A stretch of 64,000 nucleotides of DNA, from the NCBI RefSeq assembly GCF_023715505.1, contig NZ_JAMBOH010000002.1, positions 62,001 through 126,000 of the forward strand, given 5' to 3'. Below are positions 9,668-20,356 of this stretch, piece after piece. The translations under genes and the position numbers were made by a program. The notes under the pieces are model-generated. The model had not been told where the DNA came from. It searched no databases and was given only the letters and a program-made list of their open reading frames with translations. The stretch is from Neobacillus cucumis (GTDB lineage Bacteria; Bacillota; Bacilli; Bacillales_B; DSM-18226). Position 1 is the first letter of the stretch. Each line of letters begins with the position of its first letter.

Positions 9668-9876
9668 TAATATACGAAAAAATTTTAAAGTTTACATTAA
9701 GATTAAAGTATTAAAACAAAAAGTATCCTATTATAAATAAGAAGTGCATAACTATTGAACAGTTTATTAAAAATTCCAATAAGTAGTATGAAGTTCCTGA
9801 CTTTTTATGCTTGTAATCCTTCAATTTTAAAAACTATACTTATAGAGTAAATTATTATTTTATCGTCGGAGGAAAC

Positions 9877-10857
9877 ATGTCTATTCAAGTTCAAGAATTA
9901 AATAGGTCTTTCAGAGTCCATGTCAGGCAGGAGGGCTGGACAGAAGCTTTACGCAGTTTATTCAAACGGGAATATCAAACCGTTCAAGCAGTGAAGGACG
10001 TGTCTTTCAACATTAATACGGGTGAAATTGTAGGATTTTTAGGGCCGAATGGAGCAGGAAAAACGACCACGATTAAGATGTTAGCCGGTTTGCTGCATCC
10101 TACTTCCGGCCGAATCGAAGTGAATGGATTCAAACCACAGGAACAGAAGAACGAGTACAAAAAAATGATGAGTTTGGTCATGGGGCAGAAAAGTCAATTG
10201 ATTTGGGATATCCCCCCAATTGAGACTTTTCTAGTAAATAAAAGCGTCTATGAAATTGACGAAAAAGTGTTTCGTCAAACCTTGGATGAACTTGTTGAAT
10301 TACTAGAATTATCCCCATTACTTGGTAAACCCGTACGAAATCTAAGTCTTGGTCAGCGCATGAAATGCGAATTAGCCGCGTCATTATTACATCGTCCATC
10401 GATTCTTTTTTTAGATGAACCGACGATTGGCTTGGATGTGGATACCCAAGAAAAAGTACGCCAATTTATTGCTAAATATAATCGTGAACACAAAACAACG
10501 ATTCTGCTAACTTCACATTATATGGGCGATGTCACCGCACTTTGTGAGCGGGTGTTAATCATTAATCATGGGAAACTACTTTATGACGGAGCGTTACAAG
10601 TCTTAACGGAAAGATTAACTCCATATAAATTGTTAGAGGTTCGACTTCCTTCAGGCTCACATGGTCGATGGGAGTCATTCGGTGATGTGGTTTCCTTTGA
10701 AGATGGGAAATTGACACTTCGAATCGCACGGGATCGTGTACCGACTATTTCATCTGAACTACTGGCTAATTTCGAAATCAACGATCTAAATATACAAGAT
10801 CCACCGATGGAAGAAGTGATTACCTTAGCTTTCCAGGAGGAATCACATGAATACTAA
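9877..10857 (+). CDS. ABC-2 type exporter, ATP-binding subunit
   Basis: A 326-residue ATPase with Walker A GPNGAGKTT (near residue 55), signature LSLGQRMKCELAASLL, Walker B ILFLDEPTIGLD and H-loop LLTSHYMG. The C-terminal 90 residues form the extra domain seen in this subgroup (COG4586). Genes of this type come with two COG4587/COG3694 permeases, as here. The best-known relatives export methyl viologen in cyanobacteria; the substrate here is unknown. GGAGG at 9868-9872 sets the ATG. The end overlaps the next gene by 11 bases, indicating one operon. Confidence 0.9.
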   Translation: MSIQVQELNRSFRVHVRQEGWTEALRSLFKREYQTVQAVKDVSFNINTGEIVGFLGPNGAGKTTTIKMLAGLLHPTSGRIEVNGFKPQEQKNEYKKMMSLVMGQKSQLIWDIPPIETFLVNKSVYEIDEKVFRQTLDELVELLELSPLLGKPVRNLSLGQRMKCELAASLLHRPSILFLDEPTIGLDVDTQEKVRQFIAKYNREHKTTILLTSHYMGDVTALCERVLIINHGKLLYDGALQVLTERLTPYKLLEVRLPSGSHGRWESFGDVVSFEDGKLTLRIARDRVPTISSELLANFEINDLNIQDPPMEEVITLAFQEESHEY

Positions 10858-11620
10858 ATATCGAGCCATTTTACGGATGAAATATGTCGAGATGTTTTCT
10901 TATCAGCTATCGACAATGGTCTGGATGTTTGGTACGATGATCCAACCTTTGATTACCATGATGGTGTGGATGAATATTTATCCAGACCAGGGAGATTCTT
11001 TTATTTTATATTTTATTTCTTTGATAATAGTAGAGCGCTTGACAAGTGCTTGGGACGTTTGGGAAATGGATCGGCAAATAAGGGAAGGGACGTTTTCCTA
11101 TCAAATTGTTCGGCCTTTTCATCCAATTCATTGGGCAATCGCAGAAAATATTGTATATAAAGGTTTGTTTTTAGTCATTCTTGTGCCTTGTTGGATTATT
11201 CTTTCCATCTTTATTCCTTCTCTCCAGTTACATCTATCATTCAGCCAGTGGGGACTATTTTTAGCTGCGCTGTTATTAGGAGCAATTATTCGATTTGCTT
11301 TTAGTTTTATGTTTGGCATATTGGGTTTTTGGATGACCAAAGTGACAGCTGTCTATGCCACGTTCGAAACCGTCTCGTTATTTATTTCAGGCCGGATTGC
11401 ACCGTTTTCTCTGTTACCGCCTGTAGTGAAACAAATCAGTACCTTCTTACCCTATCGATATATGATTGGATTTCCTTTAGAAATTCTAACAGAAACAGCT
11501 GATCGGAAAACCATGTTGGTAGGATTTATAGGTTCCTCCATTTGGACTGTTCTTCTGATTGTGGCAATAGGTTGGTTATGGAAGGCTGGATTAAAGAAAA
11601 ATCAGGCGGTGGGAGGATAA
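10847..11620 (+). CDS. ABC-2 family permease subunit (first)
   Basis: A 257-residue membrane protein with about six hydrophobic segments, an N-terminal KYRAILRMKYVEMFSYQLSTM characteristic of the ABC2_membrane_6 family, and a motif DRQIREGTFSYQIVRPFHPIHW that also occurs in degenerate form in the next gene. It would form half of the membrane channel driven by the preceding ATPase. AGGAGG lies six bases before the ATG, inside the ATPase gene. It ends one base before the second permease starts. Confidence 0.87.
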   Translation: MNTKYRAILRMKYVEMFSYQLSTMVWMFGTMIQPLITMMVWMNIYPDQGDSFILYFISLIIVERLTSAWDVWEMDRQIREGTFSYQIVRPFHPIHWAIAENIVYKGLFLVILVPCWIILSIFIPSLQLHLSFSQWGLFLAALLLGAIIRFAFSFMFGILGFWMTKVTAVYATFETVSLFISGRIAPFSLLPPVVKQISTFLPYRYMIGFPLEILTETADRKTMLVGFIGSSIWTVLLIVAIGWLWKAGLKKNQAVGG

Positions 11621-11621
11621 C

Positions 11622-12410
11622 ATGAGGCGATATTGGGGGATATTTAAAGAATTTTTTCGAACTTGTCTGGTAGAAGAACTCGAATACCGCAGTGAGTTTA
11701 TAGGGAATCTCTTTTCAAGTTTATTTGGTATTATCGTTTCGATTTTGATGGTCCAAATTTTCTTTTATCAAACAGATCAATTGGGGGGCTGGGCATATGC
11801 TGATGTTCTGATTCTTCTTGGTATTTTCAATACCTTGCAAGGGTTGGTTGATTTTGCTCTTCGCCCGAATATGCCGAGACTGCTTATGCATATTCGAATG
11901 GGAACATTAGATTATGTGCTCACAAAACCCGTTGATAGCATGTTTTTCGTCAGTCTGAGGCATCTTGTTTTCTGGCGCTTGATTGATGTGTTATTAGGGG
12001 TTGGATTAATTATTTATGGCTTAGTTCAAAGGCATTTCATACCGTCATTGCTTGATGTAGGTTTCTTTTTGGTTAGCATTATTGCGGCATTATTAATTAT
12101 TTATTCTTTGTGGATGTTATTGATGACCACCGCCTTTTGGGTGATTCGAATGGATGATTTATCTTTTTTATTCAACTCTTTCTTTGAAACGACTCGGTTT
12201 CCAATCACTATGTATAAAGGTTGGCTGCGACTGGCTTTAACCTATGTTTTTCCTGCCGCGTTTCTTACGTTTACTCCGGCAAGTTCTTTAATCGGAAAGT
12301 GGAATGGTGGAACAACAGTTGTGTCACTCATTGTCGCTGTTGTTTTCTTTTGGCTGTCCCGTCGTTTCTGGAAGTTTGCACTTGCGAATTATACTAGTGC
12401 GAGTAGTTAA
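11622..12410 (+). CDS. ABC-2 family permease subunit (second)
   Basis: A 262-residue membrane protein with about six hydrophobic segments and the paired motif RMGTLDYVLTKPVDSMFFVS, equivalent to the EGTF.YQIVRP motif of the first permease. It is the second half of a heterodimeric exporter (COG3694 type). GGGAGG lies ahead of the ATG and overlaps the end of the previous gene. It is the last gene of the operon; a 52-bp repeat array and then a hairpin terminator follow. Confidence 0.87.
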   Translation: MRRYWGIFKEFFRTCLVEELEYRSEFIGNLFSSLFGIIVSILMVQIFFYQTDQLGGWAYADVLILLGIFNTLQGLVDFALRPNMPRLLMHIRMGTLDYVLTKPVDSMFFVSLRHLVFWRLIDVLLGVGLIIYGLVQRHFIPSLLDVGFFLVSIIAALLIIYSLWMLLMTTAFWVIRMDDLSFLFNSFFETTRFPITMYKGWLRLALTYVFPAAFLTFTPASSLIGKWNGGTTVVSLIVAVVFFWLSRRFWKFALANYTSASS

Positions 12411-12451
12411 AATCATTGTGGATTAAAAGTCCCGAGGAGAGAGAAAATTGG

Positions 12452-12830
12452 GAGCTACAGGGGATAAGAATGGTTCATAATCCCCTGAAGAAAAAGATTA
12501 TTAGAGCTGCAGGGGATAAGAATGGTTCATAACCCCCTGAAGAAAAAGATTATTAGAGCTGCAGGGGATAAGAGTGGTTCATAACCCCCTGAAGAAAAAG
12601 ATTATTAGAGCTGCAGGGGATAAGAATGGTTCATAACCCCTGAGGAAAAAGATTACTAGAGCTACAGGGGATAAGAATGGTTCATAATCCCCTGAAGAAA
12701 AAGATTATTAAAGCTACAGGGGATAAGGACAATTCATAACTCCTTAAGGAAAAAGTAATTAAGAGTTACAGAGGATAAGAACGGTTTATAACCCCCAAAG
12801 GAGAAAAAAATCAGATACTACAGCAGATAA
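12452..12830. repeat. 52-bp tandem hairpin repeat array, about eight copies
   Basis: Units begin near 12452, 12504, 12556, 12608, 12659, 12711, 12763 and 12814, a spacing of 52 or 51 bases. A typical unit holds CAGGGGATAAGAATGG followed by TTCATAACCCCCTGAAG and an A-rich spacer. CAGGGGAT and ATCCCCTG (CCCCCTG in some units) pair as an inverted repeat around a 14-base loop. The first five copies are nearly identical; the last three are degraded. No reading frame runs through it. It fills the gap between the exporter operon and glutaminase. Confidence 0.93.
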
Positions 12831-12866
12831 GAGGCACGGATATAAACATTCCATGCCTCTTATTTT
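12825..12866. terminator. Bidirectional terminator between the exporter operon and glsA
   Basis: AGATAAGAGGCA at 12825-12836 pairs with TGCCTCTTAT at 12854-12863, followed by TTTT. It closes the array and sits 25 bases from the end of the minus-strand glutaminase gene, so it can serve both. Confidence 0.75.
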
Positions 12867-12890
12867 GCCGTTTTTAAGGAAAAATAGCCT

Positions 12891-13820
12891 TTAAAACATA
12901 CTCAACCGATAATTTCTAGATAAAAGTTCCAATAGTTTAATTCCAGCCACACTGTTACCTTTTTCATCCAGTGCAGGGCCGAAAATTCCGATTCCAAATT
13001 TCCCAGGCACAGCCCCCATGATACCGCCTGATACGCCACTTTTAGCAGGAATACCAATTTTGATGGCAAATTCTCCTGACGCATTATACATCCCGCACGT
13101 AACCATAAATGTTTTACAGATTCGCGCTACATCCTCAGGCATAATCTGTTTTCCAGTTAGAGGATCTTTTCCATCCATCGCAAAAATCATTCCGATCCTT
13201 CCTAAATCCAGACAATTCATTTCGATGGCACACTGTTTTGTGTATAAATCTAATAATGTTTCAACATTTTCAATGATAATATTATGCTGCTTAAGAAAAT
13301 AACATAATGACCGGTTTAAATTAGCCGTTTCGAATTCGGACCGGGCGACTTCCTCACAATAGCCGATGGAAGAGTCGTCGGCCAACTCCTGAATAAAGGC
13401 TAATAACCGATTCAACCTATCCTCAACTGAATCCCCCTTAATCATGTGGGTGACAACAAGTGCTCCTGCATTGATCATAGGGTTTAGCGGTTTGGCTGGT
13501 GCCATTGTTTCTAATTTGGCAATCGAATTAAAAGGGTCTCCAGTCGGTTCCATTCCAACCCGTTCAAATACATATTGAAAGCCTCTTTCTATTAAGACAA
13601 GAGCCAAGCTTATAACCTTTGAAATACTTTGCAGTGTAATCTTTTTATTAATATCTCCGGCTGAGATACATCTTCCGTCTGGATAATGAATGGCAATGGA
13701 CAAATCCTCTGGATTTGCTTTACCCAGCTCGGGAATATAGTCAGCAACCTTGCCATCTTTTGTATATTTTTTTGCTTCATCAACTAATAGTTTTAATTCA
13801 CCACTTGTTTGACATGGCAT
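12891..13820 (-). CDS. glsA: Glutaminase A
   Basis: A 309-residue protein matching the glutaminase family throughout. It has the catalytic SxxK as S65-I-S-K68 ([10 protein letters not shown]), a PMINAGALV segment, and the typical C-terminal [13 protein letters not shown] and [18 protein letters not shown]. It hydrolyses glutamine to glutamate and ammonia in the cytosol on a beta-lactamase-like fold. The length is normal. The ribosome site is modest (GGGTGAT). It stands alone between the repeat array and the SulP gene, with no regulator or glutamine transporter beside it, unlike the glnJK-glsA-glnT arrangement in B. subtilis. Confidence 0.93.
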   Translation of the reverse strand: MPCQTSGELKLLVDEAKKYTKDGKVADYIPELGKANPEDLSIAIHYPDGRCISAGDINKKITLQSISKVISLALVLIERGFQYVFERVGMEPTGDPFNSIAKLETMAPAKPLNPMINAGALVVTHMIKGDSVEDRLNRLLAFIQELADDSSIGYCEEVARSEFETANLNRSLCYFLKQHNIIIENVETLLDLYTKQCAIEMNCLDLGRIGMIFAMDGKDPLTGKQIMPEDVARICKTFMVTCGMYNASGEFAIKIGIPAKSGVSGGIMGAVPGKFGIGIFGPALDEKGNSVAGIKLLELLSRNYRLSMF

Positions 13821-13989
13821 AAAGAATCACCCATAGTAGTTTTGCCTATGAAATTGAGTTCATACATGATAAAAATTGTTCAATGTATACATGTTTTATA
13901 GAAAATGATTTTTCTGGTTGAATTAGATTAAATGACATTAGACAATGTGAGGAATACAAAAATTTTTAAAACGTGAAGTGTTAAAAGAC

Positions 13990-14025
13990 AATCCCCTTCC
14001 TAATATTACAAGGAAAGGGATTTTT
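13990..14025 (-). terminator. Terminator of the SulP gene
   Basis: AATCCCCTTCCT pairs with AAGGAAAGGGATT; read on the minus strand, a T-rich run follows. It lies about 30 bases past the SulP stop. The plus-strand copy also ends in TTTTT. Confidence 0.7.
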
Positions 14026-14054
14026 GAACTTGAAACCCTGAGCGTTAAATCTGA

Positions 14055-15806
14055 TTAGGTTGTTGGTGCCACGATTGAATTTTTAGCTTGTGTTGTCTTT
14101 ATTGGCTGGTAAGATAATTTTGCGCATTCGCTGAAAGCAAATTGTTTACAGCCTTTACACTTATTAATCTCCAGTTGTGCCAGTGCGGCATTGAGAGCTT
14201 CACCGGTATGTTCAAAAATATTTTTTTCACCTATCTTTTTGTTCAGTCCCGTTGCCCAAAGTAATTCTTTCGGTTGTTCGCGTAGACCGGAAATCATGAC
14301 ATGTTGTTTTTGGTCCTTTAATTGTTTAACGATTCTGGAGAGGAGAGCTTCACCTGAAGTATCAATGAAGGAAACCTTGCTCATTCTTAATAGAAGAACT
14401 CGCGGCTTCGAACTAAGAATTTCTTCAATTTCTTCTTCCAATCGTTCAGTGGTACCGAAAAATAATGGTCCTTCTAATGTGTAAATATGAATTTGCGGAC
14501 AGTTAGAACCTTGCTGTACGATTTCTTTTTTCACCATTTTATCAGCCGGGTCCGGCAAAACCTTCGACACTTTCAAAGTCTCGCTCATTTTCCGAACAAA
14601 TGCCACTAGCGCTAAAATAATTCCTCCGCCGACACCAGTGGTCAGGTCGATACCAACGGTTAAGAGGAAGGAAGTGACTAATACAAGCGAATCCATTGTT
14701 TTGGTTTTAAAGATATGGAGAAACTCTTTGCGTTCACTCATGTTCCATGCAACAAACATAAGAATCGGTGCCATACTGGCTAATGGAATGGCCGAGGCAT
14801 ATGGTGCGAGCATGACTAATACCATCAATACGACAACCCCATGTATAACACCGGATAAGGGTGAGAACGCGCCGTTTTTAATATTAGTTGCTGTTCGTGC
14901 AATAGCACCTGTAGCTGGGATCCCTCCAAATAAAGGGGTTATCATGTTGGCCAGTCCTTGCGCCATCAGCTCCTTATTACTATTGTGCTTTTCGTTGGTC
15001 ATACTGTCCGCCACTAAAGCAGATAATAAGGATTCAATTCCACCTAGCATGGCAATAACCAGAGCGGCAGGCAGAAGTTCAATGACTAAACTACCGGTAA
15101 TCTGCGGAAATTCAAAATTTGGTAGCCCAGTAGGAATGGCTCCATATGTAGAACCAATAGTTGAAACTTGATTCGGAAAGCAATAAGAAGCAATTAAAGT
15201 TGAGACAATTATCCCCAACAGTGCTCCGGGGATTTTTGGCATATATTTTGTTGCCAATAGAACAATGGCTAGACTAATAAAAGCTACCAGAACACTGTAG
15301 ACGTTAATGGTATGCAGGTTTAAGAGAATTTCTTTCATGTTTAAGTGAAATGCTTCTTCTTTTTTTAAGTTACTCAGCCCTAAGAAATTGGCAATTTGGC
15401 CAGAAAAGATAATCACTGCAATTCCAGCCGTAAACCCGATGGTCACAGGCCGTGGAATAAACTTAATAAACCTCCCTAATTTGAACGCACCCATTAGAAA
15501 AATAATCACGCCTGCCAGAAAACCGGCAATCAATAATTTTTCATAACCAAACTGCAGCACCACTCCCAATAATACAGGAACAAAGGCTCCTGTCGGCCCT
15601 GCAATTTGATATTTGGATCCTCCGAAAAGAGAGACCAAAATCCCGGAAATAATCGAGGTATAAAGCCCGTATTCCGGTCTTACCCCCGAAGCAATTGCAA
15701 AGGCCATTGCTAAAGGAATCGCTACAATCCCAACAATTAATCCAGCCACCACATCTTTTTGAATATGGCCAAGATTATAGCCTTTAAATCGGTTATAATC
15801 GATCAT
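14055..15806 (-). CDS. SulP family anion (sulfate/bicarbonate) transporter with STAS domain
   Basis: 583 residues: a hydrophobic core of about ten to twelve helices (residues 20-400), with AGLIVGIVAIPLAMAFAIASG and the GPTGAFVPVL pore motif, then a STAS domain (about 440-555; RVLLLRMSKVSFIDTSGEALL) that faces the cytosol. A short Cys-bearing tail (CKGCKQFAFSEC) follows, which I do not recognise as a standard part. SulP proteins import sulfate, bicarbonate or C4-dicarboxylates. The carbonic anhydrase remnant just upstream in the same direction argues for bicarbonate. GGGGTG precedes the ATG. Confidence 0.9.
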   Translation of the reverse strand: MIDYNRFKGYNLGHIQKDVVAGLIVGIVAIPLAMAFAIASGVRPEYGLYTSIISGILVSLFGGSKYQIAGPTGAFVPVLLGVVLQFGYEKLLIAGFLAGVIIFLMGAFKLGRFIKFIPRPVTIGFTAGIAVIIFSGQIANFLGLSNLKKEEAFHLNMKEILLNLHTINVYSVLVAFISLAIVLLATKYMPKIPGALLGIIVSTLIASYCFPNQVSTIGSTYGAIPTGLPNFEFPQITGSLVIELLPAALVIAMLGGIESLLSALVADSMTNEKHNSNKELMAQGLANMITPLFGGIPATGAIARTATNIKNGAFSPLSGVIHGVVVLMVLVMLAPYASAIPLASMAPILMFVAWNMSERKEFLHIFKTKTMDSLVLVTSFLLTVGIDLTTGVGGGIILALVAFVRKMSETLKVSKVLPDPADKMVKKEIVQQGSNCPQIHIYTLEGPLFFGTTERLEEEIEEILSSKPRVLLLRMSKVSFIDTSGEALLSRIVKQLKDQKQHVMISGLREQPKELLWATGLNKKIGEKNIFEHTGEALNAALAQLEINKCKGCKQFAFSECAKLSYQPIKTTQAKNSIVAPTT

Positions 15807-16026
15807 TAAAACACCCCGCTTTCAAGATTAGATAAGTTTGTCTCGTTCGAATGGACCTCATTACGTTTTTTAATCCCATCGCTTTTCGATGCAGTTCTAG
15901 GAACCGAGTATTCATACATGAAAAATGACGTTTATTTTCTGGAGACTTTGTCGTTTGAAATTCCTGATACTTGTGTTGATTGTCGAACTCCTTGTTAAAA
16001 TCTAAGATTCTTGAAATGGTAGACAT
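15793..16026 (-). pseudogene. Remnant of a beta-carbonic anhydrase
   Basis: A 77-codon frame with an intact AGGAGG ribosome site. Its N-terminal half follows the YtiB-type beta-carbonic anhydrase: ILDFNKEF, then FQTTKSPENKRHF, SCMNTRFLEL and KAMGLKN. Functional enzymes have CMDTR; here the zinc-site Asp is Asn. After LKN the frame jumps directly to VMRSI, which in family members lies about 20 residues later (HPFGSVMRSI), so an internal deletion has occurred. The zinc-binding His and second Cys region is missing. The frame ends inside the SulP start. Carbonic anhydrase next to SulP is a known bicarbonate-uptake pairing. Confidence 0.82.
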
Positions 16027-16297
16027 AGATTTCCCTCCTATTTCACATAATGATCGGTGTAATACATAACATTAGATGTAATGTTATATCACATATATAT
16101 ATAATATAATGGGAAAATGTGAAAAAATTGTTAATAAATTGTAGGTAAAATGTTGCCTTTTTATGTCATGACTATAGTGTGAGGAATCTTAAAAGTAGTT
16201 GTTAAATCCCGCTTTAGCTCTAGTATATGACTTGTTTTTTTGAGGAAATTCTACTAGGAATGTTTGGATAAAGAACCTAATTGGAGTGGATTCTAGC

Positions 16298-16490
16298 GGG
16301 AAGATGTCTATTACCGAATTAATGAATGATCAAAGGAGTGGTTCTAATGGGAGCTGTTCTTTATCAAGGTGATGAAAGATAAAACTAGTCGGTTTTGATA
16401 GGAAAGTGTCCTTCATCGAGGTAATGAAAGACAATATGAGAGGTGTCTAGTGGGAAAGCGTCCTTCATCGGATCATGAAAGACAAATAAG
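16298..16490. repeat. Second tandem hairpin array, 51/52-bp period, about four copies
   Basis: Units begin near 16298, 16349, 16400 and 16452. The clearest unit reads GTGTCCTTCATCGAGG then TAATGAAAGACA; TGTCCTTCAT pairs with ATGAAAGACA around a seven-base loop, and the next unit repeats this. The two earlier units are more diverged. The period equals that of the array at 12452 but the sequence is different. The rest of 16027-16704 contains no gene. Confidence 0.8.
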
Positions 16491-16568
16491 AGTAAAGAAT
16501 TAAGAAGATGTTAAAACTGGTGAAATTATTAAATTACCAAAAAAGGAAAAAGAAATAAAGAAAATGGA

Positions 16569-16620
16569 AAGCAACGAAATTAGGAGGGTTTCAGTGAATA
16601 TCTTCCTATATCGTTGCTTG
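16569..16620 (-). terminator. Hairpin terminator after the araC-type gene
   Basis: AAGCAACGAAATTAGGA pairs with TCCTATATCGTTGCTT across a 17-base loop, 85 bases beyond the stop of the minus-strand AraC gene. The T-tail is weak, so it may be a processed or attenuating hairpin. Confidence 0.5.
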
Positions 16621-16704
16621 TTGTGTTCATCAAATAATAAGCTTCACTTGTTATTCGATCAACTATAAAGTAAACAATCTTCGGTTAGGGTGCCCCATAG
16701 GGAA

Positions 16705-17622
16705 TCATCCATTAATCCTTTGGTCATATTCAATTCTCAAACGTTTGATATCTTCTATAGGAGGAAGCCCAAACATACGGGAATACTCACGGCTGAACTG
16801 TGACGGACTTTCATAGCCTACACGGAATGCGACATCCGTTGCATCCGTTGATTCAGACAATAATAGATGACGGGCCTGCTGCAGTCTCAATTGTTTTTGA
16901 AATTGAATCGGGCTCATAGTGGTAACCACTTTAAAGTGACGATGAAGCGAAGACTCACTCATATTCGCTATTTCCGCAAGTTCCTCAATGCGAATGGACT
17001 TAACATAATTTTTCATGATGTGTTCAATTACGTCCCTGACTTGATTAGTAGAGCTTCCTTCAATGGCCATTTGTTCAAGAGTGACACCATGCTTACCTTG
17101 AAGAACCCTATAGAGAATTTCCTTCGTGAAGAGAGGAGCAAGCACCGGGATATCTTCTGGATTGTCTAATAAACAAGCTAACCTAATTACTGCTTCCAAC
17201 AAAGGAACTTCAATGCGGCTGACAAACATCGCTCGTTTAGCATTTTCTTTTGGGCCAACTCGAATTCCCATATCCCGTATAACCTCAATGATTTGATGCG
17301 GCGTAAATTCAAGTTTGATAGCCAGATATGGCACTTCAGCGGATGCTTCCATGACTTGTCCTGTAACCGGCAAGTCAACTGATGTAACAAGGTAATTGGA
17401 AGGACCGTAACGAAATCGCTCAATCCCTAACAAATTCTCCTTCACACCTTGAACTACAATGCACAAGGAAGGCTTATAAACTTTGTGTCTTGGTCCGATA
17501 TCAGTAGATTGGCGAATGAAAAATAGAGACGGAATTGTGGTCTCGTGAACACCGTCCCGGCCTGTATGCTGCTCTATGAGTTTAGCGAGCTTATCCTGTT
17601 TTTTATAGATTTGTTCAGACAT
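16705..17622 (-). CDS. AraC family regulator with AraC_N domain
   Basis: 305 residues. The first 180 match the AraC_N type (RQSTDIGPRHKVYKPSLCIVVQG, then VPYLAIKLEF). The C-terminal 100 residues carry two helix-turn-helix units (IEELAEIANMSESSLHRHFK, and DVAFRVGYESPSQFSREYSRMFG). Genes of this type very often sit divergent from an oxidoreductase that they control, as here with an aldo/keto reductase starting 206 bases away on the other strand. The ATG is preceded by AAGGAGG. The ligand is unknown. Confidence 0.88.
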   Translation of the reverse strand: MSEQIYKKQDKLAKLIEQHTGRDGVHETTIPSLFFIRQSTDIGPRHKVYKPSLCIVVQGVKENLLGIERFRYGPSNYLVTSVDLPVTGQVMEASAEVPYLAIKLEFTPHQIIEVIRDMGIRVGPKENAKRAMFVSRIEVPLLEAVIRLACLLDNPEDIPVLAPLFTKEILYRVLQGKHGVTLEQMAIEGSSTNQVRDVIEHIMKNYVKSIRIEELAEIANMSESSLHRHFKVVTTMSPIQFQKQLRLQQARHLLLSESTDATDVAFRVGYESPSQFSREYSRMFGLPPIEDIKRLRIEYDQRING

Positions 17623-17822
17623 AAGTTCCTCCTTGCGCCTTCATTCTTGATTGTTCCATTATAATGCATATCCTTCTGGTGCGTAAGTGGGTGTGAGAGG
17701 AATAGGCAATCATTTAAGAGGATTTGGATAACGGTCGCTTTTACATTTATTGCATAATTAGGAGGAGCTAGAACCAATAACATTTGGAATTTAAGGTAAC
17801 AACAAAATAAATGAAAGGATGA

Positions 17823-18820
<998 letters not shown>

Positions 18821-18833
18821 TTAATAAAAATAA

Positions 18834-19700
<867 letters not shown>

Positions 19701-19779
19701 TGTTTTTACTTTTGTAACTTTTCTATCACATTAAAGATTGTGTTAGTCCACTACCTGAAGATAATTAACAATTATGATT

Positions 19780-19803
19780 AATTTGTTTAAAAATGAACAA
19801 ATT
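19780..19803. promoter_or_regulatory. Palindrome, possible operator
   Basis: AATTTGTT and AACAAATT are perfect 8-base arms around an 8-base AT-rich spacer, in the gap between the reductase pair and yjlC. No T-run follows, so an operator is more likely than a terminator. It does not match the Rex consensus (TTGTGAA-N6-TTCACAA) known for ndh in B. subtilis. Confidence 0.3.
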
Positions 19804-19879
19804 GGCGTCATTTAACCATTGTAAGGATCTAAGTACTATTTATAATGTAGTTATATGAAATAAATAATGTGAATTCAGC

Positions 19880-19975
19880 ATTGTTACTGGTGTACGCAGG
19901 CAAAACTAATTGGGATTGTTACTGTTATTCAGGCAAAACCCGATTGGATTGTTACTGGTTATCCAGGCAAAACCT
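19880..19975. repeat. Three tandem copies of a 33-35 bp repeat
   Basis: ATTGTTACTGG begins at 19880 and 19948 and ATTGTTACTG at 19915; each is followed by a CAGGCAAAAC element. Spacing is 35 then 33 bases. The last copy runs into the left arm of the following terminator. The function is unknown. Confidence 0.8.
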
Positions 19976-20033
19976 AAATCGCTAAAATTGAGGGCTTTTT
20001 AAGCCTTCGATTTTGGTGGTTTAGGTTTTTCTT
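19969..20033 (+). terminator. Strong terminator
   Basis: Long imperfect stem: AAACCTAAATC pairs with GTTTAGGTTT, an inner GGCTT/AAGCC closes the loop, and TTTTTCTTTT follows. It probably ends transcripts from the reductase pair. The rest of 19701-20356 shows no gene. Confidence 0.8.
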
Positions 20034-20356
20034 TTAGGAAATAATCTAGAACTTAGGGGAGAGAGAGAAATTTATACACACCGTAAAAAAATGTTTGATA
20101 TTACATGTTACTATTATTCAGAATGTTAAGAAATGATTGTAAAAAAATGAATCCTTGAAAAAAAACCTAAATTACTCTATCATATTATCTTGTTAGTAAA
20201 TAATTTTTATATAGTGTTTATATTGTTTAGGAGAAAAGCTGGCAGGAATAAATAATTATATATAATGGTCTTTCATTTATTTTACATATCGGCCATTCTA
20301 TTAATTTAATATTACTAGCCCAAATTCTTAACAGCCTATCGAAAGGGGAATAAGAT

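Noticed and set aside
12452..12830. CRISPR array
   Set aside because: Direct repeats are contiguous with no unique spacers of constant length between them, and no cas gene is in the window.
14638..15171. A 177-codon plus-strand frame inside the SulP gene
   Set aside because: Antisense shadow of a transmembrane region with no family resemblance and no ribosome site.
20041..20356. Rex-binding site upstream of yjlC-ndh
   Set aside because: No TTGTGAA-N6-TTCACAA-like sequence found; the regulation known in B. subtilis could not be supported here.
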